A stretch of 64,000 nt of DNA from Pirellulaceae bacterium (GCA_023382975.1 JAHDXO010000008.1:1-64000); one strand, 5' to 3'; shown: positions 35,980 through 46,119, numbered from the stretch's first letter. The notes: generated by a model from the letters alone, not told the origin. Numbers and translations: made by a program.

Positions 35980-38268
35980 ATGGCAGGGGAATCGCGGCCG
36001 GGTGCGGGCACGAGCGGTGCTGATCGAAGCGGGGTTGTTCCCCGGCTGGAGACCTTTGTGTACGACGACCGCATCGTGCGGGCGTTTTTGCTGGCAACGA
36101 TTGTCTGGGGTTTGGTTTCGTTCCTGGTCGGTTTGATCGTGGCGATTCAACTGGCGCTGCCCGAGATGAATCTGGGCCTGTCGTTCGTGTCATTCGGACG
36201 ATTGCGTCCTCTGCACACGAACGCCGCGATTTTCGCTTTTGCTGCGAACGCGATGTTTGCGGCCGTCTATCATTCGACGCAGCGGCTGTGCAAAGCCCGA
36301 ATGTTCAGCGACTTCCTGTCCTGGTTCAATTTCTGGGGCTGGCAACTGATCATTGTGGCCGCGGCGCTGACCCTGACGACCGGGTTCACCAGCGGCAAGG
36401 AGTACGCCGAGCTGGAATGGCCGATCGACATCGCCATCGCCGTGGTATGGGTCGCGTTCGCCGTCAACTTCTTCGGGACCTTGTTGTGTCGGCGGGAACG
36501 GCACATGTACGTGGCATTGTGGTTCCACATCGCGACTATCGTTACGATCACGGTGCTGCATGTATTCAACAGCCTGGCGATACCAGCCGGTTGGTTCAAG
36601 AGCTACTCGCTGTACGCCGGGGTCCAGGATGCGTTCATGCAGTGGTGGTACGGGCACAATGCTGTCGGGTTTCTGCTGACGACGCCGTTTCTGGGGATCA
36701 TGTATTACTACTTGCCCAAGGCCGCAGGGCGTCCGGTGTTTTCGTACCGGTTGAGCATTCTGCATTTCTGGGCGTTGGTGTTCATCTATATCTGGGCCGG
36801 ACCGCATCACTTGCACTACACCGCGTTGCCCGAGTGGGCTTCGACGCTGGGCATGCTGTTTTCGATCATGCTCTGGATGCCCTCGTGGGGCGGCATGATC
36901 AACGGTTTGATGACGCTCCGCGGCGCCTGGTCCAAGGTCGCCGAGGAACCGATCCTGAAGTTCTTCGTGGTCAGCATCACGTTCTACGGAATGTCGACGT
37001 TCGAGGGGCCGTTGCTTTCGGTCAAGAGCGTCAACGCCTTGTCACACTACACGGACTGGACGATCGCGCACGTCCACGCCGGCGCCTTGGGCTGGGTCGG
37101 ATTCATGACCTTTGGCATGCTGTATTGGCTGATCCCCCGCATGTTCCAGGCACCGCTTTACAGCAAGAAGCTGGCCAACCTCCATTTCTGGATTGCCACC
37201 GTGGGTATCCTGCTGTACATCGTGCCGATCTATGTGGCGGGGCTGACCCAGGGGTTGATGTGGCGTGCGATCGACAGTTCGGGCGATCTGGCTTACCCGG
37301 ATTTTATCGAGACCGTGCGGGTGTTGATGCCGATGTACGCCTTGCGAGTGATCGGCGGCACGTTGTATCTGATCGGCGGAGTGCTCTGCGGCATCAACTG
37401 TTGGAAGACGATGGCAGCCCGGCCGGCCAAGTACGACGAGCCCGTCCATCAGGCGGCGCCGCTGACGCGGGACTGGGTCGAGCCGCCGAAGCCCGAGTCG
37501 CGGTTGCAGGGAGCGGCCGTGCTGCGTGTGGCGCACTGGCTGGACAAATGGTCGCAATTGTGGTGGCACCAGCGCTGGGAGCGTCTGCCGCTACGGTTCA
37601 CGATGTGGGTCACGATCGCCGTCGTGGTGGCGTCGCTGTTCCAGATCATCCCCACTTTCTTGATCCGCTCGAACGTCCCGACGATCGCCAGCGTCAAACC
37701 TTACACGCCGCTGGAGTTGTACGGACGCGACGTCTACCTGGCCGAGGGTTGCTACAACTGCCACTCCCAGATGGTCCGGCCGATCCTGTCCGAGACGAAG
37801 CGTTACGGCGAGTTCAGCAAGGCGGGGGAATTTGTGTACGACCATCCGTTCCAGTGGGGATCGCGCCGGATCGGGCCCGATTTGGCTCGCGTCGGCGGGC
37901 AGAAATCGCCGCACTGGCACGTGGTTCATTTCCAGCAGCCTCAGCAACTGGTCGAAGGGTCGATCATGCCGTCGTACCCGTGGCTGCTGACTTCCAGGAC
38001 GGATTCTGAGGCCATCCCGCAACGGATGCGGGCCATGCAGATGTTGGGGGTGCCGTACGCGGACGCCGATGTCGATGCAGCCGTCCAGGCGGCGAAGAAG
38101 CAAGCCGAGGGAATCGCGGCCAAGATCGTGGAGCAGGACAGCAGTCTGACAGGACTACAGGACAAGAAGGCGATCGCGTTGATCGCTTACTTGGACCGCT
38201 TGGGTACCGATTTGTTCGCGACCGCGGAAGCTGCGGCCGATCCACCGCCTGCGGAATCCGCCGAGTGA
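35980..38268 (+). CDS. ccoNO: cbb3-type cytochrome oxidase, fused subunits I and II
   Basis: A 762-residue fusion. Residues 30-480 are CcoN: about twelve membrane helices with LRPLHTNAAIFAFAANAMFAAV, WYGHNAVGFLLTTPFLG, AGPHHLHYTALPEW and DWTIAHVHAGALGW carrying the haem and copper histidines. After a linker and a further membrane helix (about 545-570), the CcoO part has the haem c site C591-x-x-C594-H595 in EGCYNCHSQMVRP and the GPDLARVGG and MPSYPWL methionine regions. GGAGG six bases before the ATG at 35980 supports this start over two in-frame upstream starts. This is the catalytic core of a high-affinity oxygen reductase. Confidence 0.95.
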   Translation: MAGESRPGAGTSGADRSGVVPRLETFVYDDRIVRAFLLATIVWGLVSFLVGLIVAIQLALPEMNLGLSFVSFGRLRPLHTNAAIFAFAANAMFAAVYHSTQRLCKARMFSDFLSWFNFWGWQLIIVAAALTLTTGFTSGKEYAELEWPIDIAIAVVWVAFAVNFFGTLLCRRERHMYVALWFHIATIVTITVLHVFNSLAIPAGWFKSYSLYAGVQDAFMQWWYGHNAVGFLLTTPFLGIMYYYLPKAAGRPVFSYRLSILHFWALVFIYIWAGPHHLHYTALPEWASTLGMLFSIMLWMPSWGGMINGLMTLRGAWSKVAEEPILKFFVVSITFYGMSTFEGPLLSVKSVNALSHYTDWTIAHVHAGALGWVGFMTFGMLYWLIPRMFQAPLYSKKLANLHFWIATVGILLYIVPIYVAGLTQGLMWRAIDSSGDLAYPDFIETVRVLMPMYALRVIGGTLYLIGGVLCGINCWKTMAARPAKYDEPVHQAAPLTRDWVEPPKPESRLQGAAVLRVAHWLDKWSQLWWHQRWERLPLRFTMWVTIAVVVASLFQIIPTFLIRSNVPTIASVKPYTPLELYGRDVYLAEGCYNCHSQMVRPILSETKRYGEFSKAGEFVYDHPFQWGSRRIGPDLARVGGQKSPHWHVVHFQQPQQLVEGSIMPSYPWLLTSRTDSEAIPQRMRAMQMLGVPYADADVDAAVQAAKKQAEGIAAKIVEQDSSLTGLQDKKAIALIAYLDRLGTDLFATAEAAADPPPAESAE

Positions 38269-38331
38269 AAGGGGAACCGCTGGACTTCAAGCTTCATTCT
38301 TGAGGGCCGGTGGCGGAAAGGGGATTGTCGA

Positions 38332-38508
38332 ATGCGTGTCATCGATGGGTTGATGAGCCGGCTGGGCATGGCGCCGTTTGCCGTTGTTTCGTTGGTCTTG
38401 TTCTTCGGCGCCTTTGTGGGGATCGTCGTCTGGACGTGGACTCGTCCCGCCCGGGAGATCGACGAGCAGGCCAACTTGTGGAAAGACGATGAGGACCGGA
38501 TACGATGA
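38332..38508 (+). CDS. ccoQ: CcoQ/FixQ-like small membrane subunit
   Basis: A 58-residue protein with one membrane helix (about 15-37, AVVSLVLFFGAFVGIVVWTW) followed by RPAREIDEQANLWKDDEDR, the pattern of CcoQ proteins that stabilise the cbb3 complex. Its stop codon overlaps the ccoP start (ATGA). Confidence 0.85.
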   Translation: MRVIDGLMSRLGMAPFAVVSLVLFFGAFVGIVVWTWTRPAREIDEQANLWKDDEDRIR

Positions 38509-39203
38509 AGACCGACGAGAAAGATCGTCTGCTGGACCATGACTTCGACGGGATTCAGGAGTTCGACAATCCCATCCCGTTGTGGCTGAATCTGATCCTG
38601 TTCGGCACCGTGGTGTTCAGCGTGGTCTACTACATGTACTTTCAGATCGGACCGCTGCTGGGCACCAATGGATGGACCGTCGTCGAAGCGTACGACAGTG
38701 CCAAAGCCGAAAACCTGCGTTTGCGATTCGCGGAGATCGGAGAACTGAAAGCCGACGAAGCGACGCTGATCGAGTACATGCAGCCCGAGAAACGCGAGTG
38801 GCTGGCCGTCGGGCAAACTGTCTACAAGACGAACTGCCAGTCCTGCCATGCTGCCAACGGCAGCGGACTGGTTGGTCCCAACTTGACTGACGACCACTAC
38901 AAGAGTGTTCAGACGCTGAGCGATTTGGTGACCGTGATTGCAGACGGCGCCGCCAACGGTGCCATGCCTGCTTGGCGGAACCGACTGCATCCCAACGAAT
39001 TGGTGCTGGCTGCCGCCTATGTCGCATCGATGCGGGGCCAGAACTTGCCTGGTCCGCGACCGGCCGAGGGCAAGGAGGTTCCGCCCTGGCCCACCGCAGT
39101 GTCCGAAGCACCCGCCGACGATGCGCCCGCGGCCGATGCGGGAGAGACGCCCCGCACCGACACCTCCGAGGCCGAGGCGACCGCAGCCGAGAAAACCGAA
39201 TAG
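38505..39203 (+). CDS. ccoP: cbb3 oxidase subunit III, single-haem CcoP-like
   Basis: A 232-residue protein. The N-terminus has the CcoP hallmark HDFDGIQEFDNPIPLWLNLILFGTVVFS with one membrane helix (about 25-48). Only one haem c site is present: C111-x-x-C114-H115 with the probable axial Met154 in NGAMPAW. Canonical CcoP has two haem domains, so this is the short one-haem form. The tail from about 185 is Pro, Ala and Glu rich and probably disordered. It passes electrons from soluble cytochromes to the core. Confidence 0.9.
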   Translation: MKTDEKDRLLDHDFDGIQEFDNPIPLWLNLILFGTVVFSVVYYMYFQIGPLLGTNGWTVVEAYDSAKAENLRLRFAEIGELKADEATLIEYMQPEKREWLAVGQTVYKTNCQSCHAANGSGLVGPNLTDDHYKSVQTLSDLVTVIADGAANGAMPAWRNRLHPNELVLAAAYVASMRGQNLPGPRPAEGKEVPPWPTAVSEAPADDAPAADAGETPRTDTSEAEATAAEKTE

Positions 39204-39250
39204 TACGGAATCCGACTCCTCGAACTTACCGTCCGTCGCGCGAGTACACG

Positions 39251-40657
39251 ATGAGCAGCCAACTGGAAACGCCGCCCGGCATGGTCAATTCGACGTGGCG
39301 CGAGGACGGGTCGCGCCGCTGGATGTATCCGCGGTTGTCCAAAGGTTATTGGCTGACCGCGCGGCGGACCGTGGCCTACGTGCTGATCGCCGTATTCACG
39401 TTGTTGCCCTACTTGAAGATCCAGGGACGACCGGCCGTTCTGCTGAATATTCCCGCTCGCGAGTTCACGATTCTTGGGTTCACGTTCCTGCCTACCGACA
39501 CTCTGCTGTTGGCCTTGCTGTTGGTCAGTCTGATCCTGGGCGTATTCCTAGTCACCGCACTGTTTGGACGCGTTTGGTGTGGTTGGATGTGTCCGCAGAC
39601 GGTCTACATGGAATTCCTGTATCGACCTTTGGAACGGTTGTTCGACGGCCCGCCCGGTCTGCGGCACTCGCCGGGCAAACGCCGCTCGTCGCGGCGCACC
39701 GTGGCCAAGTACGCCGTTTACTTGCTGGCGTCCGCTTTTCTGGCACACACGTTCCTGGCCTACTTCGTGGGCGTCGACAATTTGGCTCGCTGGATGCAGC
39801 AGTCGCCTCTTCAGCACCCAGCGCCCTTCCTAGTGATGCTGGCCACGACCGCGCTGATGATGTTCGACTTCAGCTATTTCCGCGAGCAGACTTGCATCGT
39901 CGCCTGTCCGTACGGCCGCTTTCAGTCCGTAATGCTCGACCGCGACTCGCTGATTGTCAGCTATGACCGCCGCCGCGGTGAACCGCGAGGCAAGGGAAAG
40001 CACCGCGAGCGTCAGGGGCAGACGCTGGGCGATTGTGTCGATTGTGGGTTGTGCGTCGACACCTGCCCAACCGGCATCGACATCCGCAACGGGCTGCAAC
40101 TGGAATGCATTGCTTGTACGCAGTGCATCGATGCCTGCGACCATGTGATGGACCGGATCGGCAAGCCGCGGGGGCTGATCCGTTTTAGCTCGCAGGCACG
40201 AATCGATGGGCAACCCAGCCAACTCCTGCGTCTGCGAGTGATCGTCTATCCGGCGATTATGGTCGTCCTGCTGACCGCGTTTGTGGCGGTGCTGGCCAAC
40301 CAGCAAGACGCCCATGTAACGCTGCTGCGTGGACCCGGCTTGCCGTTCAACGAGTTAGCCGGGGGCGAGATCTCCAATCAACTCCGCGTCAAGATCCGCA
40401 ACCGCAGCGGTCGGGATGCCCAGTACACCATTGCGTTGGTCGGCGAGACTCCGGCGCGGCTGATGATGGAAAACAATCCCATGACGATCGGAGACCGAGA
40501 GACACAGATTCAATCGCTGCTGATTGCGGTTCCGCGATCCGTCTTCCGCCAAGGCCGGTACGATGTCACGCTGCGGATCTCCGATGGCCAGAGTTTCGAT
40601 CAGCAGTTTTCGCACCGTCTGCTGGGCCCCCAAGGCCGGGAGAACGCCGATGGCTGA
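39251..40657 (+). CDS. ccoG: cytochrome c oxidase accessory protein CcoG
   Basis: A 468-residue polyferredoxin-type membrane protein. Several membrane helices occupy the first 200 residues, with GRVWCGWMCPQTVYMEFLYRP as the NapH/CcoG signature. Two 4Fe-4S motifs follow: CVDCGLCVDTCPTG and CIACTQCIDACDHVM. The C-terminal part is an Ig-like domain after one more helix (VIVYPAIMVVLLTAFVAVLA). In cbb3 biogenesis CcoG reduces copper for the active site. Confidence 0.94.
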   Translation: MSSQLETPPGMVNSTWREDGSRRWMYPRLSKGYWLTARRTVAYVLIAVFTLLPYLKIQGRPAVLLNIPAREFTILGFTFLPTDTLLLALLLVSLILGVFLVTALFGRVWCGWMCPQTVYMEFLYRPLERLFDGPPGLRHSPGKRRSSRRTVAKYAVYLLASAFLAHTFLAYFVGVDNLARWMQQSPLQHPAPFLVMLATTALMMFDFSYFREQTCIVACPYGRFQSVMLDRDSLIVSYDRRRGEPRGKGKHRERQGQTLGDCVDCGLCVDTCPTGIDIRNGLQLECIACTQCIDACDHVMDRIGKPRGLIRFSSQARIDGQPSQLLRLRVIVYPAIMVVLLTAFVAVLANQQDAHVTLLRGPGLPFNELAGGEISNQLRVKIRNRSGRDAQYTIALVGETPARLMMENNPMTIGDRETQIQSLLIAVPRSVFRQGRYDVTLRISDGQSFDQQFSHRLLGPQGRENADG

Positions 40658-41183
40658 TGATCGAAACGAACCCTTCCGTCGAGCCGAGTCGCGGCATCGC
40701 CGCTTTTGGGTCGGTCTGGTCGTCGTGCTGTTGTCCGCGCAGGCCCTGCTGATGTTGGTCACGGTGTACCTGACCGTCACCGATGGATCGTTCGCAGTCG
40801 AACCGGACTACTACCAGCAGAGCATGGACTGGGACGCGACGATGGCCCAGCGGCGACGCAACGAGCAATTGGGTTGGCAATTGGAACTGAGCTTGGCCGA
40901 CCAGGCCAGTGTATTTGGCGAGCGCAAGTTGCTGTGCCGTTTGAATGATCGCCAAGGCGTACCGATTGACGGAGCCGTCATCGATCTGGTTGCCTTCTCG
41001 CATGCCCGGGGCAACGACCGGTCGTCGGCCACGATGACGCCCGTCGGCGAGGGGCGGTACGAGACGACCCTGCGATTGTCCCGCTCGGGCAAATGGGAGT
41101 TCCGGTTGGCCGTTCAGCAAGGCGACGAGACGTTCACGCATACGGAACTGCGCGACGTGGTCCCGCCGGGAGGCCCGCTGTGA
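40650..41183 (+). CDS. fixH: FixH family protein
   Basis: A 177-residue protein with one membrane helix (about 20-42), then VEPDYYQQSMDWDATMAQRRRNEQLGW, the FixH signature, and a beta-rich extracytoplasmic domain. FixH (CcoH) is needed for assembly and stability of cbb3 oxidases. Its start overlaps the end of ccoG by eight bases and its stop overlaps the next start, so ccoG, fixH and the next gene are translationally coupled. Confidence 0.9.
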   Translation: MADDRNEPFRRAESRHRRFWVGLVVVLLSAQALLMLVTVYLTVTDGSFAVEPDYYQQSMDWDATMAQRRRNEQLGWQLELSLADQASVFGERKLLCRLNDRQGVPIDGAVIDLVAFSHARGNDRSSATMTPVGEGRYETTLRLSRSGKWEFRLAVQQGDETFTHTELRDVVPPGGPL

Positions 41184-41956
41184 CAGCGACTCTGCTCGCC
41201 GTGCTGGCCGCCAGCCTGTTCGGCAGCCTCCACTGTGCCGGCATGTGCGGCGCGCTGGTCGCGTTCGCCGTCGGCGGCACGGAATTCGATTCACTGGCGT
41301 CGCGAGTAATCCTCCAGGTGGCCTACCACGGGGGGCGCTTGGTGACCTACGCCCTGTTGGGCGCCGTCTGCGGATTGCTGGGCGCAGCGTTGGACCTGGG
41401 AGGCTCGATGGTCGGCTTGCATCGAGCCGCCGCCGCGCTGGCCGGAGCCACGATGATCGCTTTTGGAATCGCCGCCATCCTGCGGTATCGGGGCGTGCAT
41501 CTGCCGAGTGCGCGCGTTCCCGCCGGGCTGCAGCGGATCTTGTTCGCCGGTCAGCGGTTGGCGATCGGACTCAATCCTCTGCCGCGCGCCTTGACCATCG
41601 GATTGTTGACGGCGCTGTTGCCCTGTGGCTGGCTGTACGCCTTTGCCCTGATCGCAGCCGGGACGGGCAGCGCGGGGTGGGGAGCGGCCATCATGGTCGC
41701 GTTTTGGGCCGGCACGGTGCCGGTGCTGGCGTCGGTCGGAGCGGCCGTCCAAACGTTGACCGGCACGCTCGGGCGCCGCTTGCCGTTGATCACCGCCCTG
41801 CTGCTGGTCGCGTTGGGACTGGGCACCATCGCCGAACGATTCGTCTTATCGGGTGAGTCCTTGGTAACGCCGCTCTCGGCCAGTGGAAGCACCGATTTGG
41901 ATCAGCAGATTCAGGCCGCCAGCCAGACTCCACCACCCTGCTGCCAGCCCAAGTGA
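41180..41956 (+). CDS. SafE/TauE-type (UreH_2-like) membrane protein of cbb3 biogenesis
   Basis: A 258-residue membrane protein with about six helices. The N-terminus has SLFGSLHCAGMCGALVAF, the Cys pair motif of the UreH_2/DsbD-like transmembrane family found next to cbb3 genes. A second motif, LTALLPCGWLYAFALIAAG, holds another Cys. The GTG start at 41180 overlaps the fixH stop and has GGGAGG upstream; no ATG start fits. A role in copper handling or redox delivery for oxidase assembly is likely from context. The C-terminus ends CCQPK. Confidence 0.85.
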   Translation: MTATLLAVLAASLFGSLHCAGMCGALVAFAVGGTEFDSLASRVILQVAYHGGRLVTYALLGAVCGLLGAALDLGGSMVGLHRAAAALAGATMIAFGIAAILRYRGVHLPSARVPAGLQRILFAGQRLAIGLNPLPRALTIGLLTALLPCGWLYAFALIAAGTGSAGWGAAIMVAFWAGTVPVLASVGAAVQTLTGTLGRRLPLITALLLVALGLGTIAERFVLSGESLVTPLSASGSTDLDQQIQAASQTPPPCCQPK

Positions 41957-41989
41957 CCGTCGACTCGGTTGACAGGTGCGACGTCGCAC

Positions 41990-42430
41990 CTATTCCGAGG
42001 CGTCCTCCATCGATTCGATGTAGCGCCGCAGCCGTTCGTTCTCGTCGCGAATATCTTTCAACTTCAACATATTCTCGACTCGCTTGAGCAATTCGATCTT
42101 ATTGACTGGCTTGGAAAGGAAATCGTCCGTGCCGGCCTGGACGGCCCGCTCGATATCCCCCAATTCGTTCAACGCCGTGACCATCAGGATCATGATACGG
42201 CTGGTCTTCGGATCGTCTTTCAGTTGGCGACAAACCTCGAATCCGCTGAGGCGCGGCATCATGACGTCCAGCAGGATCAGATCCGGCTGAAACGCCTTGA
42301 CCTGTTCCAGCGTTTCGCGACCGTCAGCGGCAAATGCGACGACACAATCCAGATCGGTTAGGTACGCTTCCAGCAGCTCGCAGTTCGGCTGATTGTCGTC
42401 CGCAATCAAGATCTTGTTCGGTTCGGCCAT
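41990..42430 (-). CDS. CheY-like response regulator
   Basis: A 146-residue receiver-domain protein. The phosphoacceptor is Asp55 in LILLDVMMPRLSG, with Asp11-Asp12, Thr85 and Lys107 completing the active site. After residue 120 there is a short helix rich in Asp, Glu, Arg and Leu, probably a coiled coil, but no output domain. No histidine kinase lies nearby. It is convergent with the cbb3 cluster. Confidence 0.93.
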   Translation of the reverse strand: MAEPNKILIADDNQPNCELLEAYLTDLDCVVAFAADGRETLEQVKAFQPDLILLDVMMPRLSGFEVCRQLKDDPKTSRIMILMVTALNELGDIERAVQAGTDDFLSKPVNKIELLKRVENMLKLKDIRDENERLRRYIESMEDASE

Positions 42431-42814
42431 CTAGGCAGTTCTCCGGAACGCTGAGAGTGAGACGATTCATACACCGCGACGAGCGCCGTCGCGGCTGCAC
42501 GGATTATAGCCTGATCCGGTCGTTTGGTACACGACCGAACCGCCTAGACCCGCCGCATTGCATCAGGAAGTTGCCCCAAGCGGAACGGGATTTGCGACGC
42601 TTGTAGCCGGGACCGCTGCCCCCGTTGGCGGCTGGTCGATGGTTGAGCCGGGACCCTCATGGATTTTCAGCGAGACGTGGGCGTCCAGGGTCATTCGGAT
42701 CGTAGTTTTTAACGATTGGACGGGTTGTCCGGCCCGCTGCGAGTGAGGCAACTCGGCGAGTCCCGAGGGACGGCTGGTTGCTGCGGATGTTTCCGGAACA
42801 CAACCTCGCGGTGA
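42431..42814. other. non-coding region before the sigma factor gene
   Basis: No gene could be supported. Short frames lack family resemblance. A TTGACA at 42831-42836, just past this region, has only a weak -10 match (TTACGG) at 17 bases. If that promoter is real, the sigma factor starts later than the longest frame allows. Confidence 0.4.
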
Positions 42815-42928
42815 ATGCTGGCCACCTATGTTGACACGGTGCATCGAAGCGGTTTACGGAGCGTCAATCCTGGTTGGCGCGCAAACTCGTCTCAGGCAAT
42901 CGTTTGCGCGTCTCGTGAGAGAGACGGG

Positions 42929-44695
42929 ATGCCGTTGGCACGTCTCGTGCGGACAGAAGGCAATGCGTCGGTATTCGTGCTCTCGGACAGGAACGAAGAC
43001 TCGCGGAGAAGGGGCAGTATTTTGAGGACAACGCGCAACGGCGCCACGCGGCGCAGTACGGGGGAATCGAGCCGACCGTCGGGTCGATCGATTCTCAAAG
43101 ACTCCATCGACGAACTCGGCATGGCCGGATTTCCACGTCCGGGGCGCCGGCGAACCCGCAAGGAAGATTTCCTTGACGATTCGCATGACGACGATTTCCT
43201 TGACGATTGCCGAGACGAACTGCACGAGGACGAGGACGACGACGACGAGGAACTCTTCGGCGACGAGTTGGAATCCACCGCGACGGCATACGGGCCCACC
43301 GATGATCCAGTGCGGGTCTATCTGATGCAGATGGGTCAGATTCCCCTGCTGAGCCGCACGGACGAGGTCTCGGCAGCTCGGAGAATCGACATTGCTCGAC
43401 ATCGTTACCGGCATAGCATGTTGGCGACGGACTTCATGCTGCAGGGCACCGTCACGATCCTGGAGAACATTCGGGACGGCGCACTGCGGTTGGATCGCAC
43501 GGTCGAGGTTTCCGTCACGAACACTGCCGAGAAGAAACGCACGCTGAAGCGGTTGGGGCCGAACCTGCGGACACTTCAGCAATTGCTCGTCCGCAACCGC
43601 CACGATTACCGAATCGCGGTCAGCAAGCGTCAGCCGATGCCGGTGCGCCGCGCTGCCTGGGCCGCGATGGTGCGTCGCCGAAACCGCGCCGTGCGCTTGA
43701 TCGAAGAAATGAACTTGCGCACGAACCGATTGCAGCCCTTGTTCGACCAATTGCGGGAGATTTCGGTTCGAATGCAATCGCTGCGGACCCAGTTGCTGGA
43801 AGCCTGCTCGCAAGGCTTTTCGAACGGCCGGTCGCGCGACGAATTGCGCGCGGAACTATGCTACCTGATGCGGATCACCTTCGAAACGCCGACCACGCTG
43901 GCGCGGCGAGTGCAACAGACCGAGGCGTATTGCGAGGAGTATGATGCCGCCAAACGCCGGCTGTCGGCCGGGAACTTGCGGCTGGTGGTCTCGATCGCCA
44001 AGAAGTACCGCAATCGCGGCCTGAGTTTTCTGGATCTGATTCAGGAAGGCAATACCGGCCTGATGCGGGCGGTGGACAAGTTCGAGCACGAACGCGGCTA
44101 CAAGTTCTCGACGTACGCGACTTGGTGGATCCGGCAAGCGATCACGCGGGCGATCGCCGATCAGAGCCGTACCATCCGCGTTCCGGTCCACATGATCGAT
44201 ACCATGAGTCGGATTCGCAACGTCACCCGCGATCTGGTCCAGGAATTGGGCCGCGAGCCCACGCCCGAGGAGACGGCCGTGCGCGCCGGACTGTCGGTAG
44301 ACGACACCCGCACGATCCTGAAGATGTCCCGTCAGCCGCTGTCGCTCGACCAGCCGGTGACCGACCATGACGATAGTTACTTCGGCGAATTCCTGGAAGA
44401 CCATCGCAAAGACGATCCCCTGGCGGAAGCCAACCGCGAGGCGTTGAAGGACCGTCTGGAAGAGGTGATCAAGACTCTGAACTACCGCGAACGGGAGATC
44501 TTGCGAATGCGGTTCGGCTTGGCCGATGGCTACGCCTACACGCTGGAAGAGGTGGGGCGAGTCTTCTCGGTCACGCGGGAGCGCGTGCGACAGATCGAAT
44601 CGAAAGCCGTTCGGAAACTGCAGCAGCCGTTTCGCTGCCGATCGCTTTCCAGCTTCATGGACGGCATCGAGATGCCGTCCATGGAGACATTCTGA
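42929..44695 (+). CDS. RpoD-like sigma-70 factor
   Basis: A sigma factor of about 588 residues from this start. Region 1.2 ([22 protein letters not shown]), a non-conserved segment, region 2 ([39 protein letters not shown] and [32 protein letters not shown]), region 3 and region 4 ([20 protein letters not shown]) are all present. The N-terminal part contains a strongly acidic run (DDDDEE) preceded by basic residues. The start is uncertain: ATG 42815, ATG 42929 and TTG 43022 are all in frame. 42929 is used because GAGAGACGGG lies just upstream, and codon use before it looks non-coding. It may be the primary sigma factor or a group 2 relative. Confidence 0.85.
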   Translation: MPLARLVRTEGNASVFVLSDRNEDSRRRGSILRTTRNGATRRSTGESSRPSGRSILKDSIDELGMAGFPRPGRRRTRKEDFLDDSHDDDFLDDCRDELHEDEDDDDEELFGDELESTATAYGPTDDPVRVYLMQMGQIPLLSRTDEVSAARRIDIARHRYRHSMLATDFMLQGTVTILENIRDGALRLDRTVEVSVTNTAEKKRTLKRLGPNLRTLQQLLVRNRHDYRIAVSKRQPMPVRRAAWAAMVRRRNRAVRLIEEMNLRTNRLQPLFDQLREISVRMQSLRTQLLEACSQGFSNGRSRDELRAELCYLMRITFETPTTLARRVQQTEAYCEEYDAAKRRLSAGNLRLVVSIAKKYRNRGLSFLDLIQEGNTGLMRAVDKFEHERGYKFSTYATWWIRQAITRAIADQSRTIRVPVHMIDTMSRIRNVTRDLVQELGREPTPEETAVRAGLSVDDTRTILKMSRQPLSLDQPVTDHDDSYFGEFLEDHRKDDPLAEANREALKDRLEEVIKTLNYREREILRMRFGLADGYAYTLEEVGRVFSVTRERVRQIESKAVRKLQQPFRCRSLSSFMDGIEMPSMETF

Positions 44696-44739
44696 AATTC
44701 TGAACCGGCCCCGAATTTTCGCGAACGCCACGACGAGAT

Positions 44740-46119
44740 TCAGCCGACTCGCATCCGATTCAGTCGCTCGACCACCGCCTTGCCGTCCAGGGCAGGCGGC
44801 TGGATGCCGCTCTCCAACGCCATTGCCGCGGCGAGTCCGGCAGCCTCGCCCGTGCGGACGACGTTGCCGGTCAGCCGGTAGCTGCCCAGGGCGTAGACGT
44901 CGCCGGAGATGCATCGCCCCGCCATCAGCAGGTTGTCGACATCGGCGGCGATCAGGCTACGCAAGGGGATCTCGTAAGGCTGCACGCGGAACTGCGGCGG
45001 GGCCGGCAGTCCTTCGGGCGGCGATTCGTAGGGGTCGTCCACGGGATGGATGTTCGAACCCGATCGAATCTCCGCGACGCCGTCTTCGAATCGCGCCCCA
45101 CGGTTCAGATCCTCCCACGTCAGATAGTACCGGCCGCGGATGCGCCGCGTCTCCCGGACTCCGATCGTCGGTCCCGTCCCGATGAGGAACGCATCCTTCC
45201 AGTCATCGCCGCCGTGCTGCCTGAAGACCTCGACGCACTTGCGGATCTCGTAGCGGCCCAGGATTTCGGCCCGGCTGAGGTCTCGAACGTTGGTGCCATC
45301 GATGCCATAGAATTGAGTGGCCATCAATTGGAACACGCCCGGCTGACCGGGCTGCGGAAACAAAGTGACCGGAGGATAGCTGGGCCGCCAGCCGCCACGT
45401 TCGAGGATTTCGACCAAGGCGCGCCCCTTGGCCGGTTGGCCGCGGTAGCCGCCGATGGTGCCGAACAACGTCACCGGCTGTGTCCGGCCATCGAACTCGC
45501 GGCCTTGTTCGAAGGCGCAGCCGGCTGCCGCGGCGATGTCGCCGTCGCCCGTCGTGTCGATCACGACGCCGGCTTCGATGAACTCGAATCCCGACTTGCT
45601 GACCGTGAACACGCCTCCGAGCCGCGAGCCCTCGCGGGCCACCGAGGCGGCGCGCGTGTGCAACTGGACTTCGACTCCCGCCTCGGCCATCATCTGATCG
45701 AGCAGCGACTTCATGTCCTCGATCAAATAGATATTGCGGCCAAATACTTGATGAACCGGCAGCCGCTGATGAATCTCGGCGTTCAATCCGTCGCGCCCGC
45801 GGCCATCGATCAAATGCGAGATGCCCACGGCGGTCCACACACCGCCCAGAAACGGCATGTTCTCCAGCAGCAATGTCTTTGCTCCGGAGCGAGCCGCGTA
45901 CAACGCCGCAGCGCAACCGGACGGACCTCCACCGCAGACCAGCACATCCGCCTTGCGCACGACCGGCGCTTCGCAACGCAGCGTACGAGTAGCGGCGTCG
46001 GCGCCACCGCGACCAGAACTCGGCTCCTCGCCGACTGCATGCAACGCGTAACCGCCGATTCCCACCGCCGCGCTCGCCGCGAGAAATCCCCGCCGCGTCA
46101 GTTCGTGCTTCGTTGTCAT
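44740..46119 (-). CDS. Tat-exported FAD-dependent oxidoreductase
   Basis: A 459-residue flavoprotein of the FAD_oxidored group. A twin-arginine signal (TRRGFLAASAAVGIGGYAL) opens the protein. The FAD motif follows in ADVLVCGGGPSGCAAALYAARSG; later elements are DTTGDGDIAAAAGCAF and CISGDVYALGSYRLTG. The ATG at 46119 is used because GGAG lies six bases upstream; two further in-frame ATGs are just before it. The protein is related to the C-terminal half of the double-FAD protein at 24.7 kb. Substrate unknown. Confidence 0.85.
   Translation of the reverse strand: MTTKHELTRRGFLAASAAVGIGGYALHAVGEEPSSGRGGADAATRTLRCEAPVVRKADVLVCGGGPSGCAAALYAARSGAKTLLLENMPFLGGVWTAVGISHLIDGRGRDGLNAEIHQRLPVHQVFGRNIYLIEDMKSLLDQMMAEAGVEVQLHTRAASVAREGSRLGGVFTVSKSGFEFIEAGVVIDTTGDGDIAAAAGCAFEQGREFDGRTQPVTLFGTIGGYRGQPAKGRALVEILERGGWRPSYPPVTLFPQPGQPGVFQLMATQFYGIDGTNVRDLSRAEILGRYEIRKCVEVFRQHGGDDWKDAFLIGTGPTIGVRETRRIRGRYYLTWEDLNRGARFEDGVAEIRSGSNIHPVDDPYESPPEGLPAPPQFRVQPYEIPLRSLIAADVDNLLMAGRCISGDVYALGSYRLTGNVVRTGEAAGLAAAMALESGIQPPALDGKAVVERLNRMRVG

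Noticed and set aside
42558-42746. 62-codon frame before the sigma factor
   Set aside because: No ribosome binding site, no family and atypical codon use.
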